In this document: positions 26,815 to 36,935 of the stretch, one piece after another
Position numbering within the stretch: position 1 is the stretch's first letter
How the letters are laid out: every line of letters begins with the position of its first letter
NCBI GenBank assembly: GCA_013044475.1
Contig: JABEUM010000156.1
Location: 1 to 43,035 of the forward strand
Source: Acidimicrobiaceae bacterium
Lineage (GTDB): Bacteria; Actinomycetota; Acidimicrobiia; Acidimicrobiales; Acidimicrobiaceae
DNA: 43,035 nucleotides
Reading direction: 5' to 3'
Made by a program: the position numbers and the translations under genes
The notes under the pieces: model-generated
What the model saw: only the letters and a program-made list of their open reading frames with translations
What the model was told of the DNA's origin: nothing
The model's database searches: none

Positions 26815-27534
26815 CTAATTCTTTGTCAACCTCTGGCCAAAGATTGCGCTTCCGAGGCGTACCATAGTTGCTCCCTCGGCTACAGCAATCTCGAAATCAT
26901 CACTCATGCCCATTGAACACTCGGGCAGATCAAGATCGTCACACAGCACCCTCAACAGTCTAAAGACCTCACCCCTGCCTTTGGGATCGACTATTGGAGC
27001 AATAGTCATCAGACCTTGAATATTTAATTGCAAAGTCCGCCCCAACTCGACTAACTCAAGGACCTTGTCCGAGGCTACACCTGATCGAGCCGGATCTGAA
27101 TCGAACTTCACCTGTATTAAAACCGATCCTCTAAAAGCTAGCCTATTTAGCCTCTCCAGTTCGCTAGGCCTACTTATGGTCTCAACAACGTCGGATACCT
27201 CGGCAATAGTCCTCAACTTATTCGACTGGATGTGGCCTATAAAATGCCTAATCAGCCCTGGCAAATCCGAGCTTAGACGGTACTTATCAACGAGTTCCTG
27301 GACGTAGTTCTCGCCTATGTCTCGCACCCCGGCGAAGTAGGCGGCTCTCGTTACCCCTACTGGAAAACCCTTGGTAACACTGACGATTTTTACTTTTCCG
27401 GGCGCCGAAAGAGAGTCGATCTTCTCCCTCAAGTGGCCCATCCGCTCTCTTATCGAATCCACGAGTTCAGGATCTACCCCATCTTGAGACGGAGAGCTAA
27501 GGCCGTTGCGATTCGAACCTTCGGACTTATCCAT
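26815..27534 (-). CDS. YggS family PLP-binding protein
   Basis: KIVSVTKGFPVGVTRAAYFAGVRDIGENYVQELVDK; FIGHIQSNK; MGMSDDFEIAVAEGATMVRLGSAIFG. Confidence 0.93.
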   Translation of the reverse strand: MDKSEGSNRNGLSSPSQDGVDPELVDSIRERMGHLREKIDSLSAPGKVKIVSVTKGFPVGVTRAAYFAGVRDIGENYVQELVDKYRLSSDLPGLIRHFIGHIQSNKLRTIAEVSDVVETISRPSELERLNRLAFRGSVLIQVKFDSDPARSGVASDKVLELVELGRTLQLNIQGLMTIAPIVDPKGRGEVFRLLRVLCDDLDLPECSMGMSDDFEIAVAEGATMVRLGSAIFGQRLTKN

Positions 27535-28255
27535 CTACCATCAGGATACCTCGCCATGGACCTTTGACTACGAAGCTTGTCTGTCTTAATTCCGATCCAT
27601 CCCTGCGATACGAGTTCAGAGTGTCGGTCTGGCACGTGCATTGATCGTTAGTAAGATCAGCTCTTACACCGAGTTCGCTCAGTTCACGAGAGATGAGCGC
27701 TCCTAAATCAAGGTGAGAGCTAGCCGAAACAGTCCTAAAAGCCGAGTCACCATACTTCTTGGCAACCTCAGCTTTGGACGGACCCTCAAATTCATAGCAT
27801 TCGACGCAAATATGAGGTCCGACAGCGGCCTCAACGTCGGCCGATGGATCGCCCACAAGCTCCCTTATCGCCTTCACCGCCTCTGCCAGAATGCCGCCGA
27901 CGATACCCTTCCAGCCACAATGGGCAATTCCTACTGCCCCTGTGGCGGAAAATGCGACCGGTACGCAGTCCGCAGTGAGTACAGCCAGGGCGAAACTGTC
28001 CAGGTCGGTAATCAACCCATCGGCTTCGACTGGACCAACGATCCGATCCCGCTCCACTTTGCGTACTTCATTAGAGTGGTACTGGTAGGGACGCACCAGT
28101 GCCTCGATTCCGACACCGATTCCAGTAACTTGAGCTATCAGCTTATCGTCGAAGCACAATCCTGCTGGCCAAAGCTCTCTTTTCGGAGTAGGCGTCGAGT
28201 TGTCTAAGAAAAATACCGACGCCTGCTGGTTAGAGAAATCGTAACGCCATGCCAC
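27527..28255 (-). CDS. pgeF: PgeF/YfiH laccase-domain protein
   Basis: LTADCVPVAFSATGAVGIAHCGWKGIVGGIL; VGPHICVECYEF. Confidence 0.92.
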   Translation of the reverse strand: MAWRYDFSNQQASVFFLDNSTPTPKRELWPAGLCFDDKLIAQVTGIGVGIEALVRPYQYHSNEVRKVERDRIVGPVEADGLITDLDSFALAVLTADCVPVAFSATGAVGIAHCGWKGIVGGILAEAVKAIRELVGDPSADVEAAVGPHICVECYEFEGPSKAEVAKKYGDSAFRTVSASSHLDLGALISRELSELGVRADLTNDQCTCQTDTLNSYRRDGSELRQTSFVVKGPWRGILMVDG

Positions 28256-28265
28256 TTTCGCCGAG

Positions 28266-29414
28266 CTACCTCAAGAACGAAGGCACGTCGTCATCGTCAT
28301 CGGGGTCAGTGTCAGCAACACCTATCGGTATCGGACTCTGGTCAGCCTTCTTCTCGGATCGCAATGCCTGCGATTGCGAAGTAGCCGGCGAAGTCTTGTG
28401 CTGGAACTTCGGCCGATGTCCGTCTTTGGACGCTCCGTTATTCAGTCCAGCGATCTCCAAGTCTTTCCACTCTTCGAATCCGGCGGCAATTACAGTGACC
28501 TTCACGTCGTCGCCTAGGGTCTCGTCGATAACTGAACCGAAAATAATGTTGGCGTCCACGTCCGCGGCATCGTGAATGATGCTTGCAGCCTCATTCACTT
28601 CATATAGACCAATGTCGGGACCACCAGCGATATTCAGTAGCACTCCCCGTGCGCCCTCAATGGAGGCTTCCAAAAGGGGCGACGTAATGGCTGCCCTGGC
28701 CGCATTGAGCGCCCTGGCTTCTCCAGAGGCCCGACCGATGCCCATAATCGCAGAGCCGGCGCCAGCCATAACCGTCCTCACGTCAGCAAAGTCAGTATTT
28801 ATCAGTCCCGGGGTCGTTATAAGTTCGGTAATCCCCTGCACCCCTTGCAGAAGTACGTCATCGGCGAGCTTGAATGCTTGCAGCATCGAAGTCTTTTCAG
28901 TGGAAACTGATAGGAGACGCTCGTTGGGAATAACGATCAGCGTGTCGACCTTCTCCTTCAACAGCTGGATGCCCTCTTGCGCCTGGACGGACCTTCTCTT
29001 GCCTTCAAAGTCGAAGGGTCTAGTTACTACTCCAATAGTCAGCGCCCCAAGTGCTCGCGCAATCTCAGCGATAACCGGAGCACCTCCGGTTCCGGTGCCT
29101 CCGCCTTCACCTGCGGTAATAAAGACCATATCCGCGCCGCGAATGGCCTCTTCGATCTCTCCGGCATGGTCTTCGGCGGCTTGCTTGCCAACCAAGGGTG
29201 CACTACCTGCACCTAAACCTTTTGTGAGTTGACGGCCTATGTCAAGCCTGACATCCGCCTCACTCATCAGCAGTGCTTGGGCATCGGTATTGACAGCGAT
29301 GAACTCAACTCCCTTGAGTCCCGCCTCTATCATTCGGTTGATGGCATTGCCGCCACCACCTCCTATACCAATGACCTTTATCACTGCGATGTAGTTCTGA
29401 GCATCGCTCGCCAT
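28266..29414 (-). CDS. ftsZ: Cell division protein FtsZ
   Basis: [53 protein letters not shown]-terminal [10 protein letters not shown]. Confidence 0.98.
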   Translation of the reverse strand: MASDAQNYIAVIKVIGIGGGGGNAINRMIEAGLKGVEFIAVNTDAQALLMSEADVRLDIGRQLTKGLGAGSAPLVGKQAAEDHAGEIEEAIRGADMVFITAGEGGGTGTGGAPVIAEIARALGALTIGVVTRPFDFEGKRRSVQAQEGIQLLKEKVDTLIVIPNERLLSVSTEKTSMLQAFKLADDVLLQGVQGITELITTPGLINTDFADVRTVMAGAGSAIMGIGRASGEARALNAARAAITSPLLEASIEGARGVLLNIAGGPDIGLYEVNEAASIIHDAADVDANIIFGSVIDETLGDDVKVTVIAAGFEEWKDLEIAGLNNGASKDGHRPKFQHKTSPATSQSQALRSEKKADQSPIPIGVADTDPDDDDDVPSFLR

Positions 29415-29713
29415 GGCCCCAGCGCCTCCAAATCCGTTAAACTATGCGTCGAACCCGAGCGACTCCGCCGGTCTCGATGGGTCACACGTTCGGTGTCTTG
29501 TAGATACTACTCAGCTAGCGACCCAGGATTAGCGTACTTGGTGCCCGAAATCAAAAGCTATTTCAATTCACAGCCAATATCTCGGCAGGAAGCATAAATG
29601 ACAGAAATGGGATTTCAATTAAATTGCCCAAAAGCTACTTCGGCTGCTAAGAGTAACTTCATCTGAGCACCGAAATTCTCTCAGGATGAAGAAAAAAGAA
29701 CAAGGCTGGTTTA

Positions 29714-30703
29714 TCAAAGAAACACCGCATACTCTTCGAGACTGAAACCAACGAGGATCACCTCGGGGCGCAACACCTCTCCCGTCTTTTCTAGGACCCT
29801 GGTCTTGACGCTCGCCATCACCGCCAATACATCCCTCGACGAGCCACCCTTCTCTAGCTGTATGAAGTTGGAATGTCGAGTGGATACTTCCGCCTTACCG
29901 ACCCTCAAGCCCTTTAGCCCGGCACTTTCTATAAGCGCAGCCGCTGGCACAGATGCGGGATTTTTAAAGACCGATCCCGAGTTCTGTCCTCCGGGCTGGT
30001 TTGCCCGTCGCCAAGCGACTATCTCTGATAGCTTCTCTTTGCACACCTTGGGGTCGCCTTGAGAGACCGAGACCTTAGCAGCTAGCACTATCTGGAACCT
30101 CGAAAGGCCAGAGTGTCGGTAGCTGAATTCCAATTCAGAAGGTCCTAAAACTTTAAGTTCGAGACTTCGCAGATCAAATATGCTCGCTCCATTTATCGTC
30201 TTCTCGATGCTAGAACCATGGCCGCCAGCATTCATCTTGACGGCACCACCCATAGTTCCCGGGACACCTACCGCCCACTCAAATCCCGAGAGCCCCAAGG
30301 CCGCCAGCCTCCGTGAGGCTATCGGGAGGTCCATTCCTCCGGGAATCAAGCAAAGCTCTTCGCTGGTCTCAAATTCACCAAAGCCATTAGAGAGCTTGAG
30401 AACGAGACCATTAAAGCCGTTGTCAGACACCAGAAGGTTTGACCCATTTCCAAGGATCAGCAGTTCCGGTATGGCGACCTTTCGCAAAGCCATAGCCAGT
30501 TCTTCAATCTCAGCCATCGAATTTAGAGTCAAAAAAGCCCTAGCAGGACCTCCACTGCGGTAGGTGGTGAGAGAACCAAGAGGGGCATCAAGCAGTAGAC
30601 TTGGTCCTAGTAGGGCCTTGAGATCCTTCGTCCAGTCGTCACTCTTTGGCACTTTGATGCTCTTTAATTTCCCAGTAAAGCGCCGTAATATCCCCAGCAC
30701 CAA
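29714..30703 (-). CDS. murB: UDP-N-acetylenolpyruvoylglucosamine reductase
   Basis: LTTYRSGGPARAF, ILGNGSNLLVSDNGFNGLVLKL, AVGVPGTMGGAVKMNAG, QNSGSVFKNP. Confidence 0.96.
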   Translation of the reverse strand: MVLGILRRFTGKLKSIKVPKSDDWTKDLKALLGPSLLLDAPLGSLTTYRSGGPARAFLTLNSMAEIEELAMALRKVAIPELLILGNGSNLLVSDNGFNGLVLKLSNGFGEFETSEELCLIPGGMDLPIASRRLAALGLSGFEWAVGVPGTMGGAVKMNAGGHGSSIEKTINGASIFDLRSLELKVLGPSELEFSYRHSGLSRFQIVLAAKVSVSQGDPKVCKEKLSEIVAWRRANQPGGQNSGSVFKNPASVPAAALIESAGLKGLRVGKAEVSTRHSNFIQLEKGGSSRDVLAVMASVKTRVLEKTGEVLRPEVILVGFSLEEYAVFL

Positions 30704-32015
30704 GGGTAACCACTAGATCATTGGGACGCACAATCTTAGCGACGCTGTTCGCCAGCTCAGAGCGAGATGGCTGATATAGCACTCGGTCATCTCCCAGGAA
30801 CTCCTTGGCCGCCTCTGCCACTGCTAGGCCGGAAATACCGGGAATCGCCGTCTCCCCCGCCGAGTAGACGTCGGTAACAATCGCAAAATCGCTACCCGCT
30901 AACGCCTTTCCGAGCTGATATGCAAGCTCCTTAGTCCGAGAGTAGCGATGGGGTTGAAATACTGCGACCACCCGCCTTCCGCCCCCTACCTGCCTAGCGG
31001 ACTGAAGCGTTACAGAGATCTCCGAAGGAAGGTGTGCATAATCATCGTAAAATGGGGCTGAATTAAAGCTTCCTTTGGGCTGAAAGCGCCTGGCCACACC
31101 TGTAAAACGCGAGAGGGCAACCGCTACTGACTCCAAGGACACACCGAGGAGGCTCGCCGCAGCAAGAACTCCAGAAGCATTGAGTACGTTATGCCGACCA
31201 GGAATGGCCAATCTAAGTTGCACGAGCCGCTGTTCAGCTCTAAAGAGGGAAAATCTCGACCCGTCCTCAAAAAGCTCGAGTTCGTCGATTCTGAAGTCCG
31301 CCTTCGGAGAAAAGCCGTAGCTAAAAAATGGCGAACCCATAGCAACTCTCATCGCGCCCCCGTCGTCCGCACAGACGACAGCAGGGAGTTCTGATCCCGC
31401 AACGTAACGAGAGAAGGCGAGCTCTAAATTCTCGAGGGAACCGTAATAATCCAGATGATCGGGCTCAACGTTGGTCAATATTGCGAGATAGCAAGGAATC
31501 CTCAGGTGCGTGCCGTCACTCTCGTCCGCCTCAACGACCATGAACTCAGACGACCCAGCACGAGCACCGCTTCCCACTTCATTCAGCTCACCACCTACTA
31601 CAAAGGTCGGATCCAACCCGGCTCCAAGTAGTGCGAGGCTCATCATCGATGTCGTGGTCGTTTTGCCATGAGTCCCCGATATGGTGACGACCTTCAGACC
31701 TCGACAGAGCTCCGCCAGAAGATCCGCCCTATCCATCACCTTTTTTCTGGACTCCCTTGCGCCCTTCAACTCCGGGTTAGTCTCTCTGACCGCCGAAGAA
31801 TATGCGACTAAGTCTGCACTTCTAATATTTTCGACATCATGGCCAATGCTGACCTCGATACCTAGTGCGACAAGCTTCTCGATAACGACCGAAGCCTTTA
31901 GGTCGGAACCAGTGACCCTATAGCCCCGCTGGTGAAGTATCGTCGCAAGGGCACTCATCCCAGCTCCGCCAATCCCAATAATATGCACCCCGTCAGTGCT
32001 TTTAAGCTCCATCAC
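30639..32015 (-). CDS. murC: UDP-N-acetylmuramate-L-alanine ligase
   Basis: VHIIGIGGAGMSALATILHQRGYRVTGSD; SGTHGKTTTTSM; DDYAHLPSEI. Confidence 0.97.
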   Translation of the reverse strand: MMELKSTDGVHIIGIGGAGMSALATILHQRGYRVTGSDLKASVVIEKLVALGIEVSIGHDVENIRSADLVAYSSAVRETNPELKGARESRKKVMDRADLLAELCRGLKVVTISGTHGKTTTTSMMSLALLGAGLDPTFVVGGELNEVGSGARAGSSEFMVVEADESDGTHLRIPCYLAILTNVEPDHLDYYGSLENLELAFSRYVAGSELPAVVCADDGGAMRVAMGSPFFSYGFSPKADFRIDELELFEDGSRFSLFRAEQRLVQLRLAIPGRHNVLNASGVLAAASLLGVSLESVAVALSRFTGVARRFQPKGSFNSAPFYDDYAHLPSEISVTLQSARQVGGGRRVVAVFQPHRYSRTKELAYQLGKALAGSDFAIVTDVYSAGETAIPGISGLAVAEAAKEFLGDDRVLYQPSRSELANSVAKIVRPNDLVVTLGAGDITALYWEIKEHQSAKE

Positions 32016-33151
32016 TGACCTCGACTTTCCGGGAGATTCAAAAACGGAGCGATGACGTCTGCCGTTCGCTCGGTAGCATCCAAAACAGCGAAACCAGAGA
32101 TAGCTTCGGCCATCTTCGACAAGGTCTTCGGGTCATCGACCAACTCGTTTATCGTCTCGGCCAATTTGGCCGGATCTACCTCTACCTGGTCTATCACAAG
32201 AGCCCCGCCTTTCTGCACTATTGCCTTGGCATTTTGCAGCTGGTGATCATCTGGCGCATTTGGAAGAGGAACAAAGATAGCCGGAGTTCCGAATGCAGCT
32301 AGTTCTGCAATGGTCGAGGCACCGGAACGACAGATAACGAGATCAGCGGCGTAGATCAGCCGGTAAAGCTCGGGATCATAAGCTTGGAGCTGGTAGCCAG
32401 GGCCAAGGAGGTCTGCCCCCTCTGCGGCTAAATGGGACTTGTCGAAATCTCGCTCGCCCGAAATGTGCACGACGGAGATCCCCTTTTTAAGCATGGGCAC
32501 CAGGGAGACCATCAGCTCATTCAGAAAGGCCGCTCCGAGTGAACCGCCAAAACAAAGAACTACAAAGTCCTCGACGCCAAGTCCCAAAGTGGCCTTCACC
32601 TCCAACCTTGAAGGTGTCTGGCTCGAAGATAACTGGGCGGCCTGCTTGCGCAGAGGATTGCCGATTACTACCGGCTTATTAGATCCGGTCTCTTTGGCAA
32701 AAAAAGGTGGCACGCACAGTGCCTGGGAAAAATTGGCGACGATTCTATTAGCCATTCCGAGCACGGCATTTTGTTCAATTGTGACTACTTGAGCGCCTTC
32801 AAATCGACCTAGTAGCGCTGGCAGCACCGAATAATAGCCCCCAAAGGAGATCACCACCTTGGGTCTCAGGGCCATTAAGGTAGGGAATATCTCGATCGTT
32901 GCTATCAGATTGGACCAGATCGACCTGACAACTCCCCATGGACTCTTCCTTGGGATACCTCGACCCTTGAACTTTATTATCCGGTACCCGCTCCCAGCAA
33001 AAATCGAATCCTCAAGTCCTCTTCCTGAACCAACAAACGCTATCGCCGACTTAGCGACACCCCTACTTGACAGTTCGTCTGCAAGTGCTATAGCAGGCAG
33101 CATATGTCCAGCGGTGCCACCAGCGGCGATCACCACATCCGCTTGGCTCAC
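32012..33151 (-). CDS. murG: MurG N-acetylglucosaminyltransferase
   Basis: AAGGTAGHMLPAIALADEL; CFGGSLGAAFLN; CRSGASTIAELAAFGTPAIFVPLPNAPDDHQ. Confidence 0.97.
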   Translation of the reverse strand: MSQADVVIAAGGTAGHMLPAIALADELSSRGVAKSAIAFVGSGRGLEDSIFAGSGYRIIKFKGRGIPRKSPWGVVRSIWSNLIATIEIFPTLMALRPKVVISFGGYYSVLPALLGRFEGAQVVTIEQNAVLGMANRIVANFSQALCVPPFFAKETGSNKPVVIGNPLRKQAAQLSSSQTPSRLEVKATLGLGVEDFVVLCFGGSLGAAFLNELMVSLVPMLKKGISVVHISGERDFDKSHLAAEGADLLGPGYQLQAYDPELYRLIYAADLVICRSGASTIAELAAFGTPAIFVPLPNAPDDHQLQNAKAIVQKGGALVIDQVEVDPAKLAETINELVDDPKTLSKMAEAISGFAVLDATERTADVIAPFLNLPESRGQ

Positions 33152-34569
33152 CTACGGCTCTCGGTATGATAACCCTCTGGAGAGTAGGAAACTTCTCGCA
33201 ACCGACTCCTCCTTCCACTAGATCTGTCACCATCTTTAACTCTAAGAGGTCCTGAGCGACGACCACCCTTGCTGGATTTCTCGCCTTGACCGGAACGACC
33301 CGCAGTAAAAACCGACCTCGCCTTACGATCCTTCAGCGACGACATGACCCTCGCTATGAGATGGTCGAATGGGCCAACCGAACGTGATCTTCGACTCGCC
33401 ATCCGATAACTGCCGACGTTCGAGTCCGAATCCAAAACGGCGAATTCAACCTTCGAGTTACGCAAAGTAGCCCGAACTAGCCCCAAAGCACACATCACAA
33501 CTATCGTCGACGAACCTCCCGAAGAGATCAAGGGTAACGGAACCCCGGTAACGGGTAGAATTCCTTCCACCGCTCCAATATTCAATATCGCCTGACCACC
33601 TATCCAGCATGCGATCGAGCCAACAAAGATGCCATCGAAGCTCACAGCAGCACGAGATGCGATCCGTAAGAGCGTGACGACCAATAGTGCCATTTGTAGA
33701 ACCAGTACAAATGATCCGATCAACCCAAGTTGTTGGGCGACAACAGCAAATATGAAGTCTGAGCTGGCATTTGGAAGGTAGCCCCAAATAGCCTGGCCGG
33801 CGCCTAGCCCGGTACCAAAGATATGCCCTGATGCGAAGGCCGCTAGAGACTGTACTTCTTGATAGCTAGCTCCGGTCCTTTGCGCCCAAGGATGCAAGAA
33901 GGACATCAGTCTCTGAGCACGATACGACTTCCCGAAGGCGAAATAGACACCCGCCATTGATCCTAGGACTGCGATCACGAACAGCTGTTTCTTAGGTATA
34001 CCCGCGAGGGCTAATGACCCAAAGGCAATCAACGCCACCACCATTGTCGTTCCCATATCGGGTTCCGCCATGACCAAAAGGACAATGACCCCGAGGATGA
34101 TCAGCACCGGAAGGGTTGATTCTCTAAAATTAAAACTCCTGCGCTTTGAGGAGAGGACTTTGGCCACAAAGAGGGCAAGTGCTAGCTTGACAAATTCTGA
34201 AGGTTGGAATTGAAATGGACCAATTGGGATCCAGCGTCGAGCACCAAGGACGGAACGCCCGAGGCCCGGAAGAAGGACTACCATAAGCGCCAAGATCGAA
34301 ACTAGCAGAATAGGAACCGTCCAATTTCCGATCTGCGACGGTATCAATCTCGATGCAACGCTGAAGGCGACCCACCCTAGCACGATCCAGATCATCCCCT
34401 TGATAAAAAGTGAAAGTGGCGAGGAGTGCAGAAGTATGCTCGTCGTGTATGTCGTAGAAAAAAGCATTATCGCCCCAAATAGGCTGAGAAATGCTATCTG
34501 CCAGAACATTGATCGATAAAGATCCTCAGCGTCTGCATTTTTGCCAAAATACTTTTTCACTAGTTCCAT
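33148..34569 (-). CDS. ftsW: SEDS family glycosyltransferase FtsW, with basic C-terminal tail
   Basis: RRWIPIGPFQFQPSEFVKLAL; AEPDMGTTMVVALIAF; WGYLPNASSDFIFAVVAQQLG; LPLISSGGSS. Confidence 0.95.
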   Translation of the reverse strand: MELVKKYFGKNADAEDLYRSMFWQIAFLSLFGAIMLFSTTYTTSILLHSSPLSLFIKGMIWIVLGWVAFSVASRLIPSQIGNWTVPILLVSILALMVVLLPGLGRSVLGARRWIPIGPFQFQPSEFVKLALALFVAKVLSSKRRSFNFRESTLPVLIILGVIVLLVMAEPDMGTTMVVALIAFGSLALAGIPKKQLFVIAVLGSMAGVYFAFGKSYRAQRLMSFLHPWAQRTGASYQEVQSLAAFASGHIFGTGLGAGQAIWGYLPNASSDFIFAVVAQQLGLIGSFVLVLQMALLVVTLLRIASRAAVSFDGIFVGSIACWIGGQAILNIGAVEGILPVTGVPLPLISSGGSSTIVVMCALGLVRATLRNSKVEFAVLDSDSNVGSYRMASRRSRSVGPFDHLIARVMSSLKDRKARSVFTAGRSGQGEKSSKGGRRSGPLRVKDGDRSSGRRSRLREVSYSPEGYHTESRR

Positions 34570-34572
34570 GCG

Positions 34573-35901
34573 TCACCCCTCAAACGAATTGACCAGCCCT
34601 CTAACGCAATCTTTAAAATCAAGACCTCTTTGTTCATACCCCGAATACCAATCAAAAGACGTCGCCCCAGGGGATAAAATCACATCACACACTTTGTCGC
34701 TCAGCGCATACGCGCTACGAACCGCCTCCGCCATGGATGCAGCCCGAACGATCTTTGAAGAATCAAGCACCCCAGCAAAAAGTCCGGCCAATTCATCCGC
34801 CGACTCTCCGATGACGACGACTCCCGCCAGTTTCTCCCATTGGCTCAAAAGTGGCTCAAAATCAAGCCCCTTGTTCCGCCCACCGGCTATCAACACACAT
34901 CGACCCAAACCCGAAAGCCCAGCTACCACCGAAGCGGGGGTTGTCGCTTTGGAATCATTGATGAATCTCATTCCTCGAAATTCACAGGCGACCTCCATCC
35001 TGTGCTCTAGCCCGGCAAACTCGCTGCAAGCGTACCCAATCGCATCCAGGGAGGCCCCGGCAGAAACAGCGCATGCCGAAGCGGCTAAAAAGTTCAAGAT
35101 GTCGTGTGGCAAAGCCTTCTTCAGATCAGATTTAGCGGCAATCACGCCAATAGGCGAGATCAGCTCAGTATCTGAGGCAAAGAAGTCGCCCGACCCGCTT
35201 CCGAAAGTAAAGGTGTGGAAGGTTCCACGTGTGGGTCTCCAAGCGAAATCGAAGGGCATAATCCCAAAAGAGTCGGGGCCAAGGTTTTCAAGGATCCGAA
35301 GCTTGGCTTCAAGGTATTTTTGAAAACCGCCGTGCCAATCGAGATGGTCGGGGGTCACATTTACGATCGCCGCTACATTGGGAGCAAATTCACTTATGGT
35401 ACTCAATTGAAACGAACTGGCTTCAACCACCGCCCAACCCTGCACACCAGCTAGCGACACCAATGGGGTTCCATAGTTCCCGCATGGTGTGGAGTTGAGC
35501 GAACTCTGATTTAGCATCGCAGAGACGAGGCTCGTGACTGTTGTCTTGCCATTGGTTCCCGTTATCGCGACAACGCTTAGATCAGTCATCCTCCATCCGA
35601 GTTCTAGCTCAGAGATAACTGGGGCATTGAAATATCGAAATGCAATATGGCTTGGTCGTACACCGGGCGAAACGACGACCAATGCTGGCCAGTTTGCATC
35701 GAGAGCTTGGCGGATCTCTTCGCTACGAAACACTCCCAATGCTGAGTGACTTTTCGCCAATTCCCTTAGTGTCGAATTGCCGGAATCTTCAATAACGATT
35801 ACTTCCGAACCGAGGTCCTCAAGAGCCTGGTGCGCCGCCTGGCCCGACACACCGTAGCCAACAATTACCACCTTGCCGAGATCGAGTGACGAGCCCCTCA
35901 C
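34573..35901 (-). CDS. murD: UDP-N-acetylmuramoylalanine-D-glutamate ligase
   Basis: ITGTNGKTTVTSLVSAML; VNVTPDHLDWHG; NDSKATTPASV; GGRNKGLDF. Confidence 0.96.
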   Translation of the reverse strand: MRGSSLDLGKVVIVGYGVSGQAAHQALEDLGSEVIVIEDSGNSTLRELAKSHSALGVFRSEEIRQALDANWPALVVVSPGVRPSHIAFRYFNAPVISELELGWRMTDLSVVAITGTNGKTTVTSLVSAMLNQSSLNSTPCGNYGTPLVSLAGVQGWAVVEASSFQLSTISEFAPNVAAIVNVTPDHLDWHGGFQKYLEAKLRILENLGPDSFGIMPFDFAWRPTRGTFHTFTFGSGSGDFFASDTELISPIGVIAAKSDLKKALPHDILNFLAASACAVSAGASLDAIGYACSEFAGLEHRMEVACEFRGMRFINDSKATTPASVVAGLSGLGRCVLIAGGRNKGLDFEPLLSQWEKLAGVVVIGESADELAGLFAGVLDSSKIVRAASMAEAVRSAYALSDKVCDVILSPGATSFDWYSGYEQRGLDFKDCVRGLVNSFEG

Positions 35902-36935
35902 TTGACAACCGTACCCAAGGAGACAAAGTCGGCATAGAAAACTCCGACACCTAATGCGGTAAAGATCCCAGCAAGTATCCAGAAGCGAATTATCACCGTG
36001 GTCTCAGGCCAACCCAGCAGTTCAAAGTGGTGATGGATGGGTGCCATCTTAAAGATTCGTCGGTGAAAGACCCTGAAACTGAAGACCTGAAGTATCACCG
36101 ACATCGTTTCAATAACAAACAGGCCACCGAGGATGAGGAGGAGGAAATCCAAATTCATTAGCAGGCATAGCGCCCCGAGCCCCGCACCTATTGCCAAAGA
36201 CCCAACGTCTCCCATGAAGATCTTCGCAGGTGGAGCATTGAACCAAAGAAATGCAGTCAATGCGCCGGTCATCGACGCTGCTATTACGGCAAAATCTAGC
36301 GCATCTTTAATGCCATAAAGGCTCGCATGCCGGAACTGCCAGTAGGCGATGAGCCCAAGTACTCCGAAGGTGAAGATCGAAGAACCGGTGGCGAGTCCAT
36401 CAAGTCCATCGGTAAGGTTAACCGCATTTGACGAACCGACCACAACCAGCACCGCAAAGACGATCCAACCTACGGAACCTAGATGGAGAGTAGCGCTTCC
36501 AGCCCTGACCAGGCTGACCTCAGAACCGTGACCAGCCCAAAACCTAGCAAGTAGGGCAAAGACCAGGGCTACTGCAAACTGACCAGAGATCTTCTTGGAC
36601 TTAGAAAGCCCGAGATTCCGGTTCATCTTGACCTTTGAGTAGTCGTCCCAGAATCCCACGAGTCCGGTTCCAAATATTACTGCGATTACCAGGATCCCTT
36701 GACGCGAAAAGCCCACGCCAAGGTTGGCATGAGCGACTACGTAGCCGAGTACTACCGCCGAGATGATAGCGATACCACCCATGGTGGGAGTGCCAGCCTT
36801 GACGATGTGCCTCTTCGGACCTTCTTCTCTAATCTGTTGACCGATGCCACGTCTGGAAAGTCGAACCACCAGCATCGCAGTAAGAGCGGCAGAGACGATA
36901 ATGGCAAAGATCGACGAAATCAGTACAGCTATCAA
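35898..36935 (-). CDS. mraY: Phospho-N-acetylmuramoyl-pentapeptide transferase
   Basis: KAGTPTMGGIAII; DDYSKV; NAVNLTDGLDGLATG; FMGDVGSLAIGAGLG; APIHHHFEL. Confidence 0.97.
   Translation of the reverse strand: MIAVLISSIFAIIVSAALTAMLVVRLSRRGIGQQIREEGPKRHIVKAGTPTMGGIAIISAVVLGYVVAHANLGVGFSRQGILVIAVIFGTGLVGFWDDYSKVKMNRNLGLSKSKKISGQFAVALVFALLARFWAGHGSEVSLVRAGSATLHLGSVGWIVFAVLVVVGSSNAVNLTDGLDGLATGSSIFTFGVLGLIAYWQFRHASLYGIKDALDFAVIAASMTGALTAFLWFNAPPAKIFMGDVGSLAIGAGLGALCLLMNLDFLLLILGGLFVIETMSVILQVFSFRVFHRRIFKMAPIHHHFELLGWPETTVIIRFWILAGIFTALGVGVFYADFVSLGTVVK

Noticed and set aside
28576-29232. 218-aa + strand ORF antisense to ftsZ
   Set aside because: Entirely within the confidently identified ftsZ; Ser/Pro/Ala-rich translation typical of antisense frames.
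28266-29414. Absence of ftsA next to ftsZ as an anomaly
   Set aside because: Actinobacteria generally lack FtsA and use SepF, which is present here.
34541-35323. 260-aa + strand ORF antisense to murD
   Set aside because: Overlaps well-supported murD; composition typical of a shadow ORF with no recognisable domain.
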